Shown here: one piece after another, positions 7,495 to 15,339 of the stretch
How positions within the stretch are numbered: position 1 is the stretch's first letter
How the letters are laid out: the number at the start of each line of letters is the position of its first letter
DNA from: Polynucleobacter sp. Latsch14-2
GTDB lineage: Bacteria > Pseudomonadota > Gammaproteobacteria > Burkholderiales > Burkholderiaceae
DNA length: 64,000 nucleotides
Assembly: GCF_018881925.1 (NCBI RefSeq)
Contig: NZ_JACVPL010000009.1
Location: 1 to 64,000 of the forward strand
Reading direction: 5' to 3'
Position numbers and translations under genes: made by a program
Notes under the pieces: model-generated
What the model was told of the DNA's origin: nothing
Seen by the model: only the letters and a program-made list of their open reading frames with translations
The model's database searches: none

Positions 7495-10083
7495 ATGAAT
7501 CTAGCGCAGCAGCATAGCTCAGAAATCACTCATTTTTCAAATACTCAGCATGAGTCCTTGCTGAGGGAGCTAGGTAGCTCCATGCAGGGCCTCCAGCAGC
7601 ATGCCGTCATAGATAGACTTAGGCAATATGGGCCTAACACTATAGATATTACCCGTAAGATTCATCCGCTTCTGCAGTTCTTGAGATTATTTTTGTCTCC
7701 GTTGCCATTACTTTTAATTGCCCTATCTCTGATCTCTTTTGTAACGGGCGGGGTAACGGGTGCCTTGGTAATTGCTACCATGGTTTTTTTATCAACGGGC
7801 TTGGCTTTCCTTCAAGAATATAAATCGAACAAGGCCGCTGAGAAACTGCGTCAGCTGGTGAGCATTAAAGTGACGGTTTTGCGCGACAACTTGGAGCAAG
7901 ATATCCCATTGCGAGAGCTTGTGCCTGGTGATCTCGTTAAGTTGTCCGCCGGCGATCTGATTCCAGCAGACCTAAGGCTGCTATCAACGAATGACTTATT
8001 CATCAATCAGTCATCTCTTACTGGCGAGGCGATGCCGGTAGAGAAGGTCGCTAGCGGCGGTGATGCCAAGTCGATCTTTGAATTAAGTAATATTTGCTTT
8101 ATGGGTAGCCATGTTGTTTCAGGATTAGGTTTAGCAGTTGTACTGCATACAGCCTCACAGACTATATTTGGTCAATTGGCGAAGGATATTGTTTCAACCA
8201 AAAAGACTTCAAGTTTTGATAAAGGCATCAAGCAATTTATCTGGCTCATGATCAAGTTTATGGCGGTGATGGTTCCGGCAGTCTTTCTAATCAATGGGTT
8301 AATTAAAGGTGATTGGATGGAAGCTTTGCTGTTTGCCACAGCAGTTGCCGTTGGCCTAACCCCAGAAATGTTGCCCATGCTCGTAACGATCAACTTGGCT
8401 AAGGGGGCGATCGCGATGTCCCGCAAGCGAGTGATTGTGAAGCGTCTCAACTCTATTCAGAATTTGGGCGCTATGGATATCTTATGTACCGACAAGACGG
8501 GCACGCTGACTCAAGATGAAATCATTCTTGAGCGCTATGTTGATATCTCAGGCAAAGAGGATGAAAAGATTCTTGAATACGCCTATCTCAATAGCCACTA
8601 TCAGTCAGGATTAAAAAATTTATTAGATGTTGCCGTTCTCAAGAATATGGATGTTCACCAAAAATTACATCAAGATACGGCGTTTGAGAAGATTGACGAG
8701 ATTCCTTTTGACTTTCAGCGCCGCAGAATGTCTGTGGTTGTGAAGCAGAACGATGATTTGCAAATATTGATTTGTAAGGGTGCCGTTGAAGAAGTTGCGG
8801 ATTGCTGTAGCCATTCCATCCTTGGCGGTAAGGCGCATGGTATTAGCCCCTCCCTGAAGGCTCAGCAGCAGTCATTATTTGCGGAACTCAGTAGCGAAGG
8901 ATTTCGTGTGATCGCTGTAGCTATTAAAGAAATTGCAGCTGCTAATGCTAATTTGAATAATCATTACACGGTTGCCGATGAATGCGATTTGACTTTAGTG
9001 GGTTATGTTGCTTTCTTAGACCCACCTAAAGAGTCTGCTAAACCGGCGATCGCGGAGTTGCAGGCGCTGGGTATCAAGGTCAAGATTTTGACGGGTGATA
9101 ATGAGCTGGTAACCCAAAAAATATGCAGTGAGGTGGGCATCTCAGTTGAGCAAGTATTGGTGGGCTCTCAACTTGACGCAATGCCGGATGAAGGGCTGGC
9201 GGCTATTGCTGAAAGCGTTTCTGTTTTTGCCAGAATGTCACCACAGCAAAAATCGAGAGTGATCCAAGTATTGCAATCTAGGGGGCACGTTGTCGGGTAC
9301 TTGGGGGATGGTATTAATGATGGCCCAGGCTTAAAGGCTGCAGATGTAAGCGTTTCGGTTGATACAGCGGTTGATATTGCCAAGGAATCAGCAGATATTA
9401 TTCTGCTGGAGAAAAATCTTCTGATCCTAAAAGATGGCGTGCTCGAGGGGCGCAAGGTCTTTGGCAACATCATGAAATACATCAAAATGTCGGCTAGTTC
9501 AAACTTTGGCAACATGTTTAGTATGGTCGGCGCGAGCGCTTTATTACCATTTTTGCCGATGGCGCCAGTCCAAATACTGTTGAATAACTTGCTTTATGAC
9601 TTTTCTCAGACATCGGTCCCTGCTGATAACGTTGATGCAGAATACCTAACCGAGCCACGTTCCTGGGATATTGCTCATATAGCCCGTTATATGCTCTGTA
9701 TTGGTCCGATTAGCTCATTATTTGATTACGCTACTTTTGGATTGCTATGGTATGTTTTGCGGGCTGATTCGCTAGGCGATGCTAGCTTGTTTCAGACGGG
9801 GTGGTTTGTGGAGTCCCTACTGTCGCAAACACTTATTGTTCACATCATCAGGACCGGTAAGGTTCCATTTATACAAAGTCGTCCAAGTCTTCCCTTGCTT
9901 CTGACGACTAGTGCTATTTGCCTGATCGGCATCGCCTTGCCATTTAGTCGTTTGGCTGATCCGCTGCAGATGTCACCATTGCCGGTCATCTATTGGTATG
10001 GGCTAATGCCAATTCTGCTTTGCTATTTTGGACTCACTCAGTTTGTGAAGTCGATGCTAGTGAGGCGTTTTGGCCTAACGTAA
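7495..10083 (+). CDS. mgtA: Mg2+-transporting P-type ATPase, MgtA/MgtB family
   Basis: This 862-residue P-type ATPase imports Mg2+ across the inner membrane. It has the cation ATPase N-terminus (about 28-95), the actuator loop with SSLTGEAMPVEK near residue 180, and the phosphorylation motif DKTGTLT at Asp333. The hinge GYLGDGINDGPGLKAADV follows near residue 600. The segment VGLTPEMLPMLVT just before the phosphorylation domain is the signature of the MgtA group (type IIIB) and separates it from Ca2+ and K+ pumps. About ten hydrophobic segments are present. No mgtC or mgtR lies nearby. It is convergent with tupA. Confidence 0.94.
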   Translation: MNLAQQHSSEITHFSNTQHESLLRELGSSMQGLQQHAVIDRLRQYGPNTIDITRKIHPLLQFLRLFLSPLPLLLIALSLISFVTGGVTGALVIATMVFLSTGLAFLQEYKSNKAAEKLRQLVSIKVTVLRDNLEQDIPLRELVPGDLVKLSAGDLIPADLRLLSTNDLFINQSSLTGEAMPVEKVASGGDAKSIFELSNICFMGSHVVSGLGLAVVLHTASQTIFGQLAKDIVSTKKTSSFDKGIKQFIWLMIKFMAVMVPAVFLINGLIKGDWMEALLFATAVAVGLTPEMLPMLVTINLAKGAIAMSRKRVIVKRLNSIQNLGAMDILCTDKTGTLTQDEIILERYVDISGKEDEKILEYAYLNSHYQSGLKNLLDVAVLKNMDVHQKLHQDTAFEKIDEIPFDFQRRRMSVVVKQNDDLQILICKGAVEEVADCCSHSILGGKAHGISPSLKAQQQSLFAELSSEGFRVIAVAIKEIAAANANLNNHYTVADECDLTLVGYVAFLDPPKESAKPAIAELQALGIKVKILTGDNELVTQKICSEVGISVEQVLVGSQLDAMPDEGLAAIAESVSVFARMSPQQKSRVIQVLQSRGHVVGYLGDGINDGPGLKAADVSVSVDTAVDIAKESADIILLEKNLLILKDGVLEGRKVFGNIMKYIKMSASSNFGNMFSMVGASALLPFLPMAPVQILLNNLLYDFSQTSVPADNVDAEYLTEPRSWDIAHIARYMLCIGPISSLFDYATFGLLWYVLRADSLGDASLFQTGWFVESLLSQTLIVHIIRTGKVPFIQSRPSLPLLLTTSAICLIGIALPFSRLADPLQMSPLPVIYWYGLMPILLCYFGLTQFVKSMLVRRFGLT

Positions 10084-10085
10084 AA

Positions 10086-10108
10086 AGCCTGCAGTAGCGG
10101 GCTAGTTT
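10086..10108. terminator. Short hairpin between mgtA and tupA
   Basis: AGCCTGC (10086-10092... one base either way) pairs with GCGGGCT (10097-10103), with one G-T pair and an AGTA loop. The T tail on the plus strand is weak. On the minus strand the stem is followed by five T (complement of 10082-10086), so it may terminate both converging genes. Confidence 0.5.
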
Positions 10109-10120
10109 CGACTTAATCAT

Positions 10121-10939
10121 TCATTTTTTTGCATTGGGGAAGAATAATTGTTCTCCTCCAACTTTATAGCTTGCAATAGTGTCTTGGCCTTCTTTAGAAA
10201 CAAGCCAGTCTATAAAAGCCTGTCCCTCAATTTTTTTAACTTGAGGATATTTTGCTGGATTAACTAACATCACGCCATATTGGTTGAAAAGCTTTGGATC
10301 GCCTTGTACTAAGATAGCCAGGTCGCCACGATTCTTGAATGTCAACCAAGTGGCACGGTCAGACAAGATGTAGCCATTCATGGCTGATGCAGTATTAAGG
10401 GCAGGGCCCATGCCAGAGCCAGTTTCTTTGTACCAGATTAATGATGGAGACACATCAATTCCTGCTCCTTTCCAATAGCGCAGTTCAGCAGCGTGCGTAC
10501 CACTCTTATCGCCGCGTGAGATAAATGGCGCCTGTGTGACAGCAAGCTTTTGCAATGCTGCTTGAATATCTTTGCCACCGCTAATTTTTGCGGGATCAGA
10601 TTTTGGCCCAATCAACACAAAGTCGTTGTACATCAGTTCATATCGCTTTATTGAGTAGCCTTCCTCAAGAAATTTCTCTTCAGCAGGTTTGTCATGCACA
10701 AACACCACATCAGCATCGCCACGCCGACCAATGTCCAAGGCTTGGCCGGTGCCAACTGCGACAACCTTCACCTGAATACCGGTCTTCTTTTCAAAGATGG
10801 GTAGGATGTACCCAAAAAGACCTGATTGCTCGGTGGAGGTAGTGGATGAAACCACAATGCTCTTTTCTTGAGCGATAGCACTTTGACTCAGCAATAACAA
10901 TAAAAGGGTGGTAATGAGGCTCAACAGTAGCTTTTTCAT
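10121..10939 (-). CDS. tupA: Tungstate-type periplasmic binding protein (TupA-like)
   Basis: This 272-residue substrate-binding protein has a signal peptide (LLSLITTLLLLLLSQSAIAQ). The mature start VVSSTTSTEQSGLFGYILP, then KVVAVGTGQALDIGRRGDADV and later YNDFVLIGP, match the TupA family for tungstate. The TTS and GTGQAL segments provide the oxyanion-binding serines and threonines in that family. I chose the ATG at 10939 (MKKLL); a TTG six bases upstream is also open. Unusually, no tupB permease or tupC ATPase follows; the next gene downstream is the convergent mgtA. It is divergent from the HTH-PBP regulator, 74 bases away. Molybdate or another oxyanion cannot be excluded as the ligand. Confidence 0.88.
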   Translation of the reverse strand: MKKLLLSLITTLLLLLLSQSAIAQEKSIVVSSTTSTEQSGLFGYILPIFEKKTGIQVKVVAVGTGQALDIGRRGDADVVFVHDKPAEEKFLEEGYSIKRYELMYNDFVLIGPKSDPAKISGGKDIQAALQKLAVTQAPFISRGDKSGTHAAELRYWKGAGIDVSPSLIWYKETGSGMGPALNTASAMNGYILSDRATWLTFKNRGDLAILVQGDPKLFNQYGVMLVNPAKYPQVKKIEGQAFIDWLVSKEGQDTIASYKVGGEQLFFPNAKK

Positions 10940-11013
10940 TTTCAACGCTTTCTAAGAATTAAGCTAATATCATCCCACACTCTAAGGATACTTGAATATG
11001 CAATGGATTACAT

Positions 11014-12036
11014 ATGCTAATTGATATACGGCCAATGCTTCTCCTAACGGGAAAGCCTGCTGATATGACTCCGGTTGACTTGGTTTGGCTATCTGAATTG
11101 CTGAAAAATATTGGGGGAGGGGATTCTCTTGTGCAGGCCGCCAAGAAATCTGGAGCATCCTACCGTAGCGCTTGGGGGAAGTTAAATGACATAGAAGAAA
11201 TGCTCTCGACGCAACTCATCCTGAGGACCAAGGGGCATGGTTCACAGTTAACGCAATTTGGTAAGTATTTCATTACTTTTATTGATGATATGCAGGCCGT
11301 CCATAGTAAGCAGGGTAAGATTTATTGCGATAAATTAAACCTGGAGATTAGTAAGTTAAAGAATATTGAGAGCTCCAAATGGACATTTCATTCGAGCAGT
11401 GATGCCATTATTCAAAAAGCTGTTAAGGAAGTGAAGGGCTTCTCTCTGAAAATATCGGGATCAGGGGAGGCGCTAGAAAAGCTCTTAAATCAAGAGGCGG
11501 ATGTTGCTGGATACCATGTATCTAACGAGCAAGACTCCAAGGCAATCTATAGACGACTCATGAAATGCAATATTGAAGTTTTTCCAGTAATGAAAAGAAC
11601 TCAAGGTCTGATGATTAAAAAAGGTAATCCACTCAATATCAAATCGGTTAGTGATTTAACAAAGCGCAGAGTTCGTTTCATGAATCGTCAAATTGGTTCT
11701 GGCACTAGATTGTTGCTTGACACTCTACTGATTGAAGAAAATATCAATGCAGCAGACATTGATGGCTACCTGCAGGAGGAGTTTACTCATTCTGCGGTCG
11801 CTAATGCGATTCTTGCTGGCAAGGTTGATGTGGGGTTAGGGGTCAAAAATGTCGCCGTTGATAATGAACTGGGCTTTATTCCAATTAAAGACGAGATCTT
11901 TTTTATTGCTATGCACAAGGATGTGACCTCAGAAGCCCAGGCTTCGAAGTTAATCCGCAAAATCCGAGCTTATTCTGGAGAAACTCCAGGCTACAAAGCG
12001 GTGAGTCTAAATCGGCAAATTTCGGATTGGCTATAA
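11014..12036 (+). CDS. ModE-like HTH regulator fused to a PBP-like domain
   Basis: This 340-residue protein has two parts. Residues about 15-100 resemble the winged-helix domain of ModE and related regulators (LLKNIGGGDSLVQAAKKSG, then SYRSAWGKLNDIEEML, LTQFGKYF). Residues about 125-340 are a periplasmic-binding-protein-like domain without a signal peptide, with ADVAGYHVSNE, MIKKGNPLNIKSVSDL and RQIGSGTRLLLDTLL, as in the PBP_like family of molybdopterin-linked proteins (PF12727). It probably senses molybdate, tungstate or a related ligand in the cytoplasm and controls the adjacent divergent tupA and downstream modA. The location supports this; the ligand is inference. No classical ModE box was recognised. 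Confidence 0.86.
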   Translation: MLIDIRPMLLLTGKPADMTPVDLVWLSELLKNIGGGDSLVQAAKKSGASYRSAWGKLNDIEEMLSTQLILRTKGHGSQLTQFGKYFITFIDDMQAVHSKQGKIYCDKLNLEISKLKNIESSKWTFHSSSDAIIQKAVKEVKGFSLKISGSGEALEKLLNQEADVAGYHVSNEQDSKAIYRRLMKCNIEVFPVMKRTQGLMIKKGNPLNIKSVSDLTKRRVRFMNRQIGSGTRLLLDTLLIEENINAADIDGYLQEEFTHSAVANAILAGKVDVGLGVKNVAVDNELGFIPIKDEIFFIAMHKDVTSEAQASKLIRKIRAYSGETPGYKAVSLNRQISDWL

Positions 12037-12068
12037 ACTAAAGCGAATCTTTATTACCAGGCCCCCAC

Positions 12069-12815
12069 TTGCTGCGCTTATTTCTAATTCTGCTGGCATG
12101 TTTCTCTATACGCGCTCAGGCACAGACCGCAACTGTGGCTGTCGCCGCCAACATGAAGCCAGCCTTTGAAGAAATATATCAAAACTTTAAACAATCGCAT
12201 CCCGAGAGCGTTCGAATTGTTTATGGGTCTTCCGGAAATCTTGCTTCCCAGATACGCCAAGGCGCACCTTTTGATTTATTTATTGCTGCAGATGAGGTCT
12301 ATCCGCTACGTTTGTATCAGGAAGGTAAAACCCTAGACCAAGGTATTGTTTATGCCACTGGGCATTTAGTTTTACTACTAAATGGTCAAGGTGGATTTGA
12401 ATCTAGCAACCCACCCGATCAAATAGAAGCTTGGTTAAAAGGGGCGCATAAGATTGCGATTGCTAACCCCGATCTTGCGCCCTATGGTGCGGCGGCGGTT
12501 CAATACCTTAAGACACGTGACTACTGGGATCTCGTTAAAGCCAAGTTGGTGTTTGGTGAAAATATTTCCATTGCGACGATGTACGTCAGTTCGGGTGCTG
12601 TAGATGCTGGCTTTACTTCATTATCCTTAGCTAAGTCTTTGAGTGTCACAAAGACCACTCGCTACATTACTTTAGATGGGGTAGGCGCTTTAATTGGTCA
12701 GCGCATGGTGCTCATCAAGGGGGCTCCTAAGGTAGTGACCAGTCTTTATAGCTATATGCAAGGTCCTGCTGCACAGTCTATTTTGACAAAATATGGATAT
12801 TCCATTCCCCAGTGA
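12069..12815 (+). CDS. modA: Molybdate-type periplasmic binding protein ModA
   Basis: This 248-residue protein has a signal peptide (LFLILLACFSIRAQAQ) and the ModA pattern: VAVAANMKPAFEEI, IVYGSSGNLASQIRQGAPFDLFIAAD and IANPDLAPYGAAA. The serines in GSSGNL and the neighbouring segments form the oxyanion site in the family. It begins with TTG at 12069, with only a weak ribosome-binding site. The regulator gene ends 32 bases upstream. No modB or modC follows; the next gene is the convergent PaiB-like one. It therefore looks like an orphan receptor, or its permease is encoded elsewhere. Confidence 0.9.
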   Translation: MLRLFLILLACFSIRAQAQTATVAVAANMKPAFEEIYQNFKQSHPESVRIVYGSSGNLASQIRQGAPFDLFIAADEVYPLRLYQEGKTLDQGIVYATGHLVLLLNGQGGFESSNPPDQIEAWLKGAHKIAIANPDLAPYGAAAVQYLKTRDYWDLVKAKLVFGENISIATMYVSSGAVDAGFTSLSLAKSLSVTKTTRYITLDGVGALIGQRMVLIKGAPKVVTSLYSYMQGPAAQSILTKYGYSIPQ

Positions 12816-12819
12816 ATAA

Positions 12820-13443
12820 CTACGGCTTCTGCATGAGTGCAAGCATGGCCTGTAAGTTTTCCTCGGTGGATTTTTGTAAATTCTCGACAACTCCAGTATA
12901 TTCAGATGGGCTGCGATTTTGGCTAAGTTTAAATTTACCAACCAGACTTGTAACTTCAATCTCAATGCCAATAATGGCTTTAAGCATCATCTGTACATAC
13001 TCTTCTGGCGCATCATCTAGTTTCCAATTGGATTGGTAGGTAGGTTCATGAATGTCAGTCATCTGCGCGACATGTCTGCGTATCCAGTTCGGGTCATTTA
13101 TTAGACTTAATCTCCCTTGTGCATGGACAACGGCATAGTTCCAGGTGGGAACGACTTTCCCCGTCTCTTGTTTGCTGGGATACCAAGCTGGGGTAATGTA
13201 GGCATGGGGGCCATGAAAGACTGCGGTTACTTCACATCTTGCTTGTTCGGCAATCTTAACTAGGGGATTGGTACGGGCAATGTGTCCATGAAGCTTTTGA
13301 CCATCCGCACTGAGCATCAGCGGCAGATGATTGATTTCAAGTTGCCCTTCTAAAGATCCAACCAGGGTTGCGAGAGGGTATTTGGCAACCAACTGCGCAA
13401 GCGTTTTGAGGTCTTCTACTTGGAAGTGCTTAGGTAGGTACAT
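12820..13443 (-). CDS. FMN-binding PaiB-family protein
   Basis: This 207-residue protein matches the PaiB family of FMN-binding split-barrel proteins, first described as negative regulators in Bacillus. Typical segments are the start MYLPKHF, then HLPLML, HIARTNPL, AVFHGPHAYITPAWYPS and VPTWNYAVVHAQG. In the family these contact flavin or pack the dimer. It lacks a recognisable HTH domain, so a direct DNA-binding role is doubtful and a flavin-dependent role is equally possible. It converges with modA with a four-base gap. Confidence 0.88.
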   Translation of the reverse strand: MYLPKHFQVEDLKTLAQLVAKYPLATLVGSLEGQLEINHLPLMLSADGQKLHGHIARTNPLVKIAEQARCEVTAVFHGPHAYITPAWYPSKQETGKVVPTWNYAVVHAQGRLSLINDPNWIRRHVAQMTDIHEPTYQSNWKLDDAPEEYVQMMLKAIIGIEIEVTSLVGKFKLSQNRSPSEYTGVVENLQKSTEENLQAMLALMQKP

Positions 13444-13537
13444 ATCGGAGATCGTCCAAATTGGTCTAATAAATAAACATCTAAAAAACTAATAAGACCA
13501 TAGCAGAACTTTAGCCAAGGGTGAAGAAATCGCCAAT

Positions 13538-14983
13538 CTAAAGCTCTATATGGGCCCTGAGCCCAAAAAAATTGACTGGACCTCGGGCTGAGTTGTAGCC
13601 TGGGTTAGCTATGCGCTGATAGTCCGCCGAAAGGTAGGCGCCTTTCATAATATTGAGGCTGTAAAAAGATTCAAATATCTGTTCGTTTCGATAACTCAGC
13701 TTTCCATCCCCAATGAACATGGTTGAACCACCTTATTGAAGATAAGAAATTTGAGCCGCAGAAATGCCATTGATTGCAAACCCAAGGCCTAGCGTATCGT
13801 TTTCTCGTCCCCAATGGGCGCCCTTTACAGAGAGCCCCCCTGAAAGTGATTTGCTGATATCGGTGAACGCTTGAGTTTCAGTTTGACCATTGTTCCAACT
13901 CCAGCGTGCAAAAGCCCCAACGTTTTCGGTAATTGCCTGTTCGCCGTTGATTCCATAGCCCCATTTTGTTTGGTAGCCATTTCTCACATTAAAAATGTCT
14001 GGTGTTGTGTTGGTTTGCTGGCCAAAATTAATTGCATCACGATAGGTTGCCATCAGCCCTCTGTTTTGAAAGGCGAGGACGCGCAAAGTCCCAGCTTGTT
14101 CATTGAGTCTATGTTGGTGGGTAATTTCAATTTGATCGCCATATTGCTGCGTTAGTTGATGGTCAAGCGCAAGCGTGTTGGGGGATTGCGCCATAGCAAG
14201 CCTAGCCATGCGGAATGACCAGCCGTCGTCATAGTATTCACCAACGCCACCATAGGTATAGCCTCGAGAGTTCGCCGCGTAGTCATAAGCGCCGCTAGCC
14301 ATGATCGACCAGTTCATAAATTGAGTGCGCGGGTCATGACTGTAGGTGTTGGCATCGAAATAATCGAGGGCTGAAAAATAGCCATACGTTAATACAATGC
14401 GGCGTTTATCAATACTTCCAGCAATTTGATTTGCCCCTGATTCCGCGTACTCTTTCCCTCCGCCAAGTCCAAATGTTTGACGCAGAAATAATCTAGCCAT
14501 GTAGTAAATCGGAGGAACCGACGTTCCTTTTTGTAACTCTCCATTAGTAAATCCCCCTAGTCCACTAAGCCCGGAAAAGGGGATGCCTTCAAACATTTCA
14601 GGGTTGTAGAATATTTCTGCGCCCTCCCAAAGTCTGGCGCCCGCAAATATGGTGGCTGAGAAGGTATAGCTCTTGGAGATGTCACCCTCTGATTTATTTA
14701 AGAGACTTTTTGATCCGGAGTAAGGGGAGTAGAAATTGTTTTTAAATTGCGTAATGTAGCTAGCCTGCCCGTGCAAGCTCCATTCTTCGTTTGACCCCAG
14801 CGCAACTGTTTCAGCAATGATTGGTTGTGTGTTTACAGGGGACTCCGCCAAAATGATCGGCTTATCTGAGACTGGGGATTCTGCTTGTGCGCAGATGGAT
14901 ACAGAGCTGATGGCTAGTGCGAGACCCACCCTAGACAAGATTTGACTTGAATTGACCAGTGCCGTACTCAATGAACCCCGCAT
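13538..14983 (-). pseudogene. OprB-family carbohydrate porin interrupted by an in-frame TAA
   Basis: The first 416 codons encode a signal peptide (GLALAISSVSICAQA) and an outer-membrane barrel of the OprB type, with RIVLTYGYFSALDYFDAN, NWSIMASGAYDYAANSRGY and GLGFAINGIS. The frame stops at TAA (13733-13735), directly after AQISYLQ. The same frame then continues for 65 codons with the expected OprB C-terminus: GGSTMFIGDGKLSYRNEQIF, LSADYQRIANPGYNSARGP and a final AHIEL. No frameshift is needed; a single sense-to-stop change explains it. Loss of the last strands and the terminal signature should block BAM-dependent assembly. The gene is divergent from feoAB and shares a promoter region with Fur-box-like sequences, so it may once have been iron-regulated. 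Confidence 0.88.
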
Positions 14984-15018
14984 ATTTTTTCGTAGATTGA
15001 TTTCTTAATGATGCTGTT

Positions 15019-15037
15019 TTTAATGATAACCATTCTC
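15019..15037. promoter_or_regulatory. Fur-box-like sequence, porin side
   Basis: TTTAATGATAACCATTCTC matches 15 of 19 positions of the Escherichia coli Fur consensus GATAATGATAATCATTATC by hand alignment. It lies between the porin and feoA starts and overlaps a possible -10 (TATCAT) on the minus strand for the porin. Confidence 0.7.
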
Positions 15038-15049
15038 AATTATAGGGTA

Positions 15050-15068
15050 TATAATGAGAATCGTTCCT
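15050..15068. promoter_or_regulatory. Second Fur-box-like sequence over the feoA -10
   Basis: The bases at 15050-15068 match about 13 of 19 positions of the Fur consensus. The left end, TATAAT (15050-15055), is also a perfect -10 hexamer for feoA 38 bases before its ATG. Fur binding here would block feoAB transcription directly. Confidence 0.65.
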
Positions 15069-15093
15069 ATTAAATAGCAAAAATACCAACCCT

Positions 15094-15339
15094 ATGAACT
15101 TGGATCAAGTCGATTTAAATTGGCCCTACAGAGTCAGCGGGGTAATTGTGCCTAAGGGAGCCTCTCAAATTAAAGGACAGTTGGAGGATATTGGCTTTCT
15201 TCCTGGTGAGCAAGTGACGCTATTGCGTAAAGGCTTGTTGGGGAAGGGGCCATTTATGGTCCGGGTTGGTGCCTCCACATTTGCCCTGCGTAAATCTGAG
15301 GCAAGCATGATTGAAGTTGAGTCCGAGCACAATGCCTGA
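15094..15339 (+). CDS. feoA: Ferrous iron transport protein FeoA
   Basis: This 81-residue SH3-like protein has the usual FeoA pattern: VPKGASQIKGQLEDIGFLPGEQVTLLRKG, then GPFMVRVGASTFALRKSEASMI. FeoA is a cytoplasmic partner needed for FeoB activity. The gene begins 26 bases after a Fur-box-like site and overlaps feoB by eight bases, so the two are translationally coupled. No feoC is present. Confidence 0.93.
   Translation: MNLDQVDLNWPYRVSGVIVPKGASQIKGQLEDIGFLPGEQVTLLRKGLLGKGPFMVRVGASTFALRKSEASMIEVESEHNA

Noticed and set aside
13538..13720. Separate 60-residue protein gene
   Set aside because: It is in the same frame as the porin, directly after its TAA, and encodes the porin C-terminus without its own ribosome-binding site. 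It is part of the broken porin.
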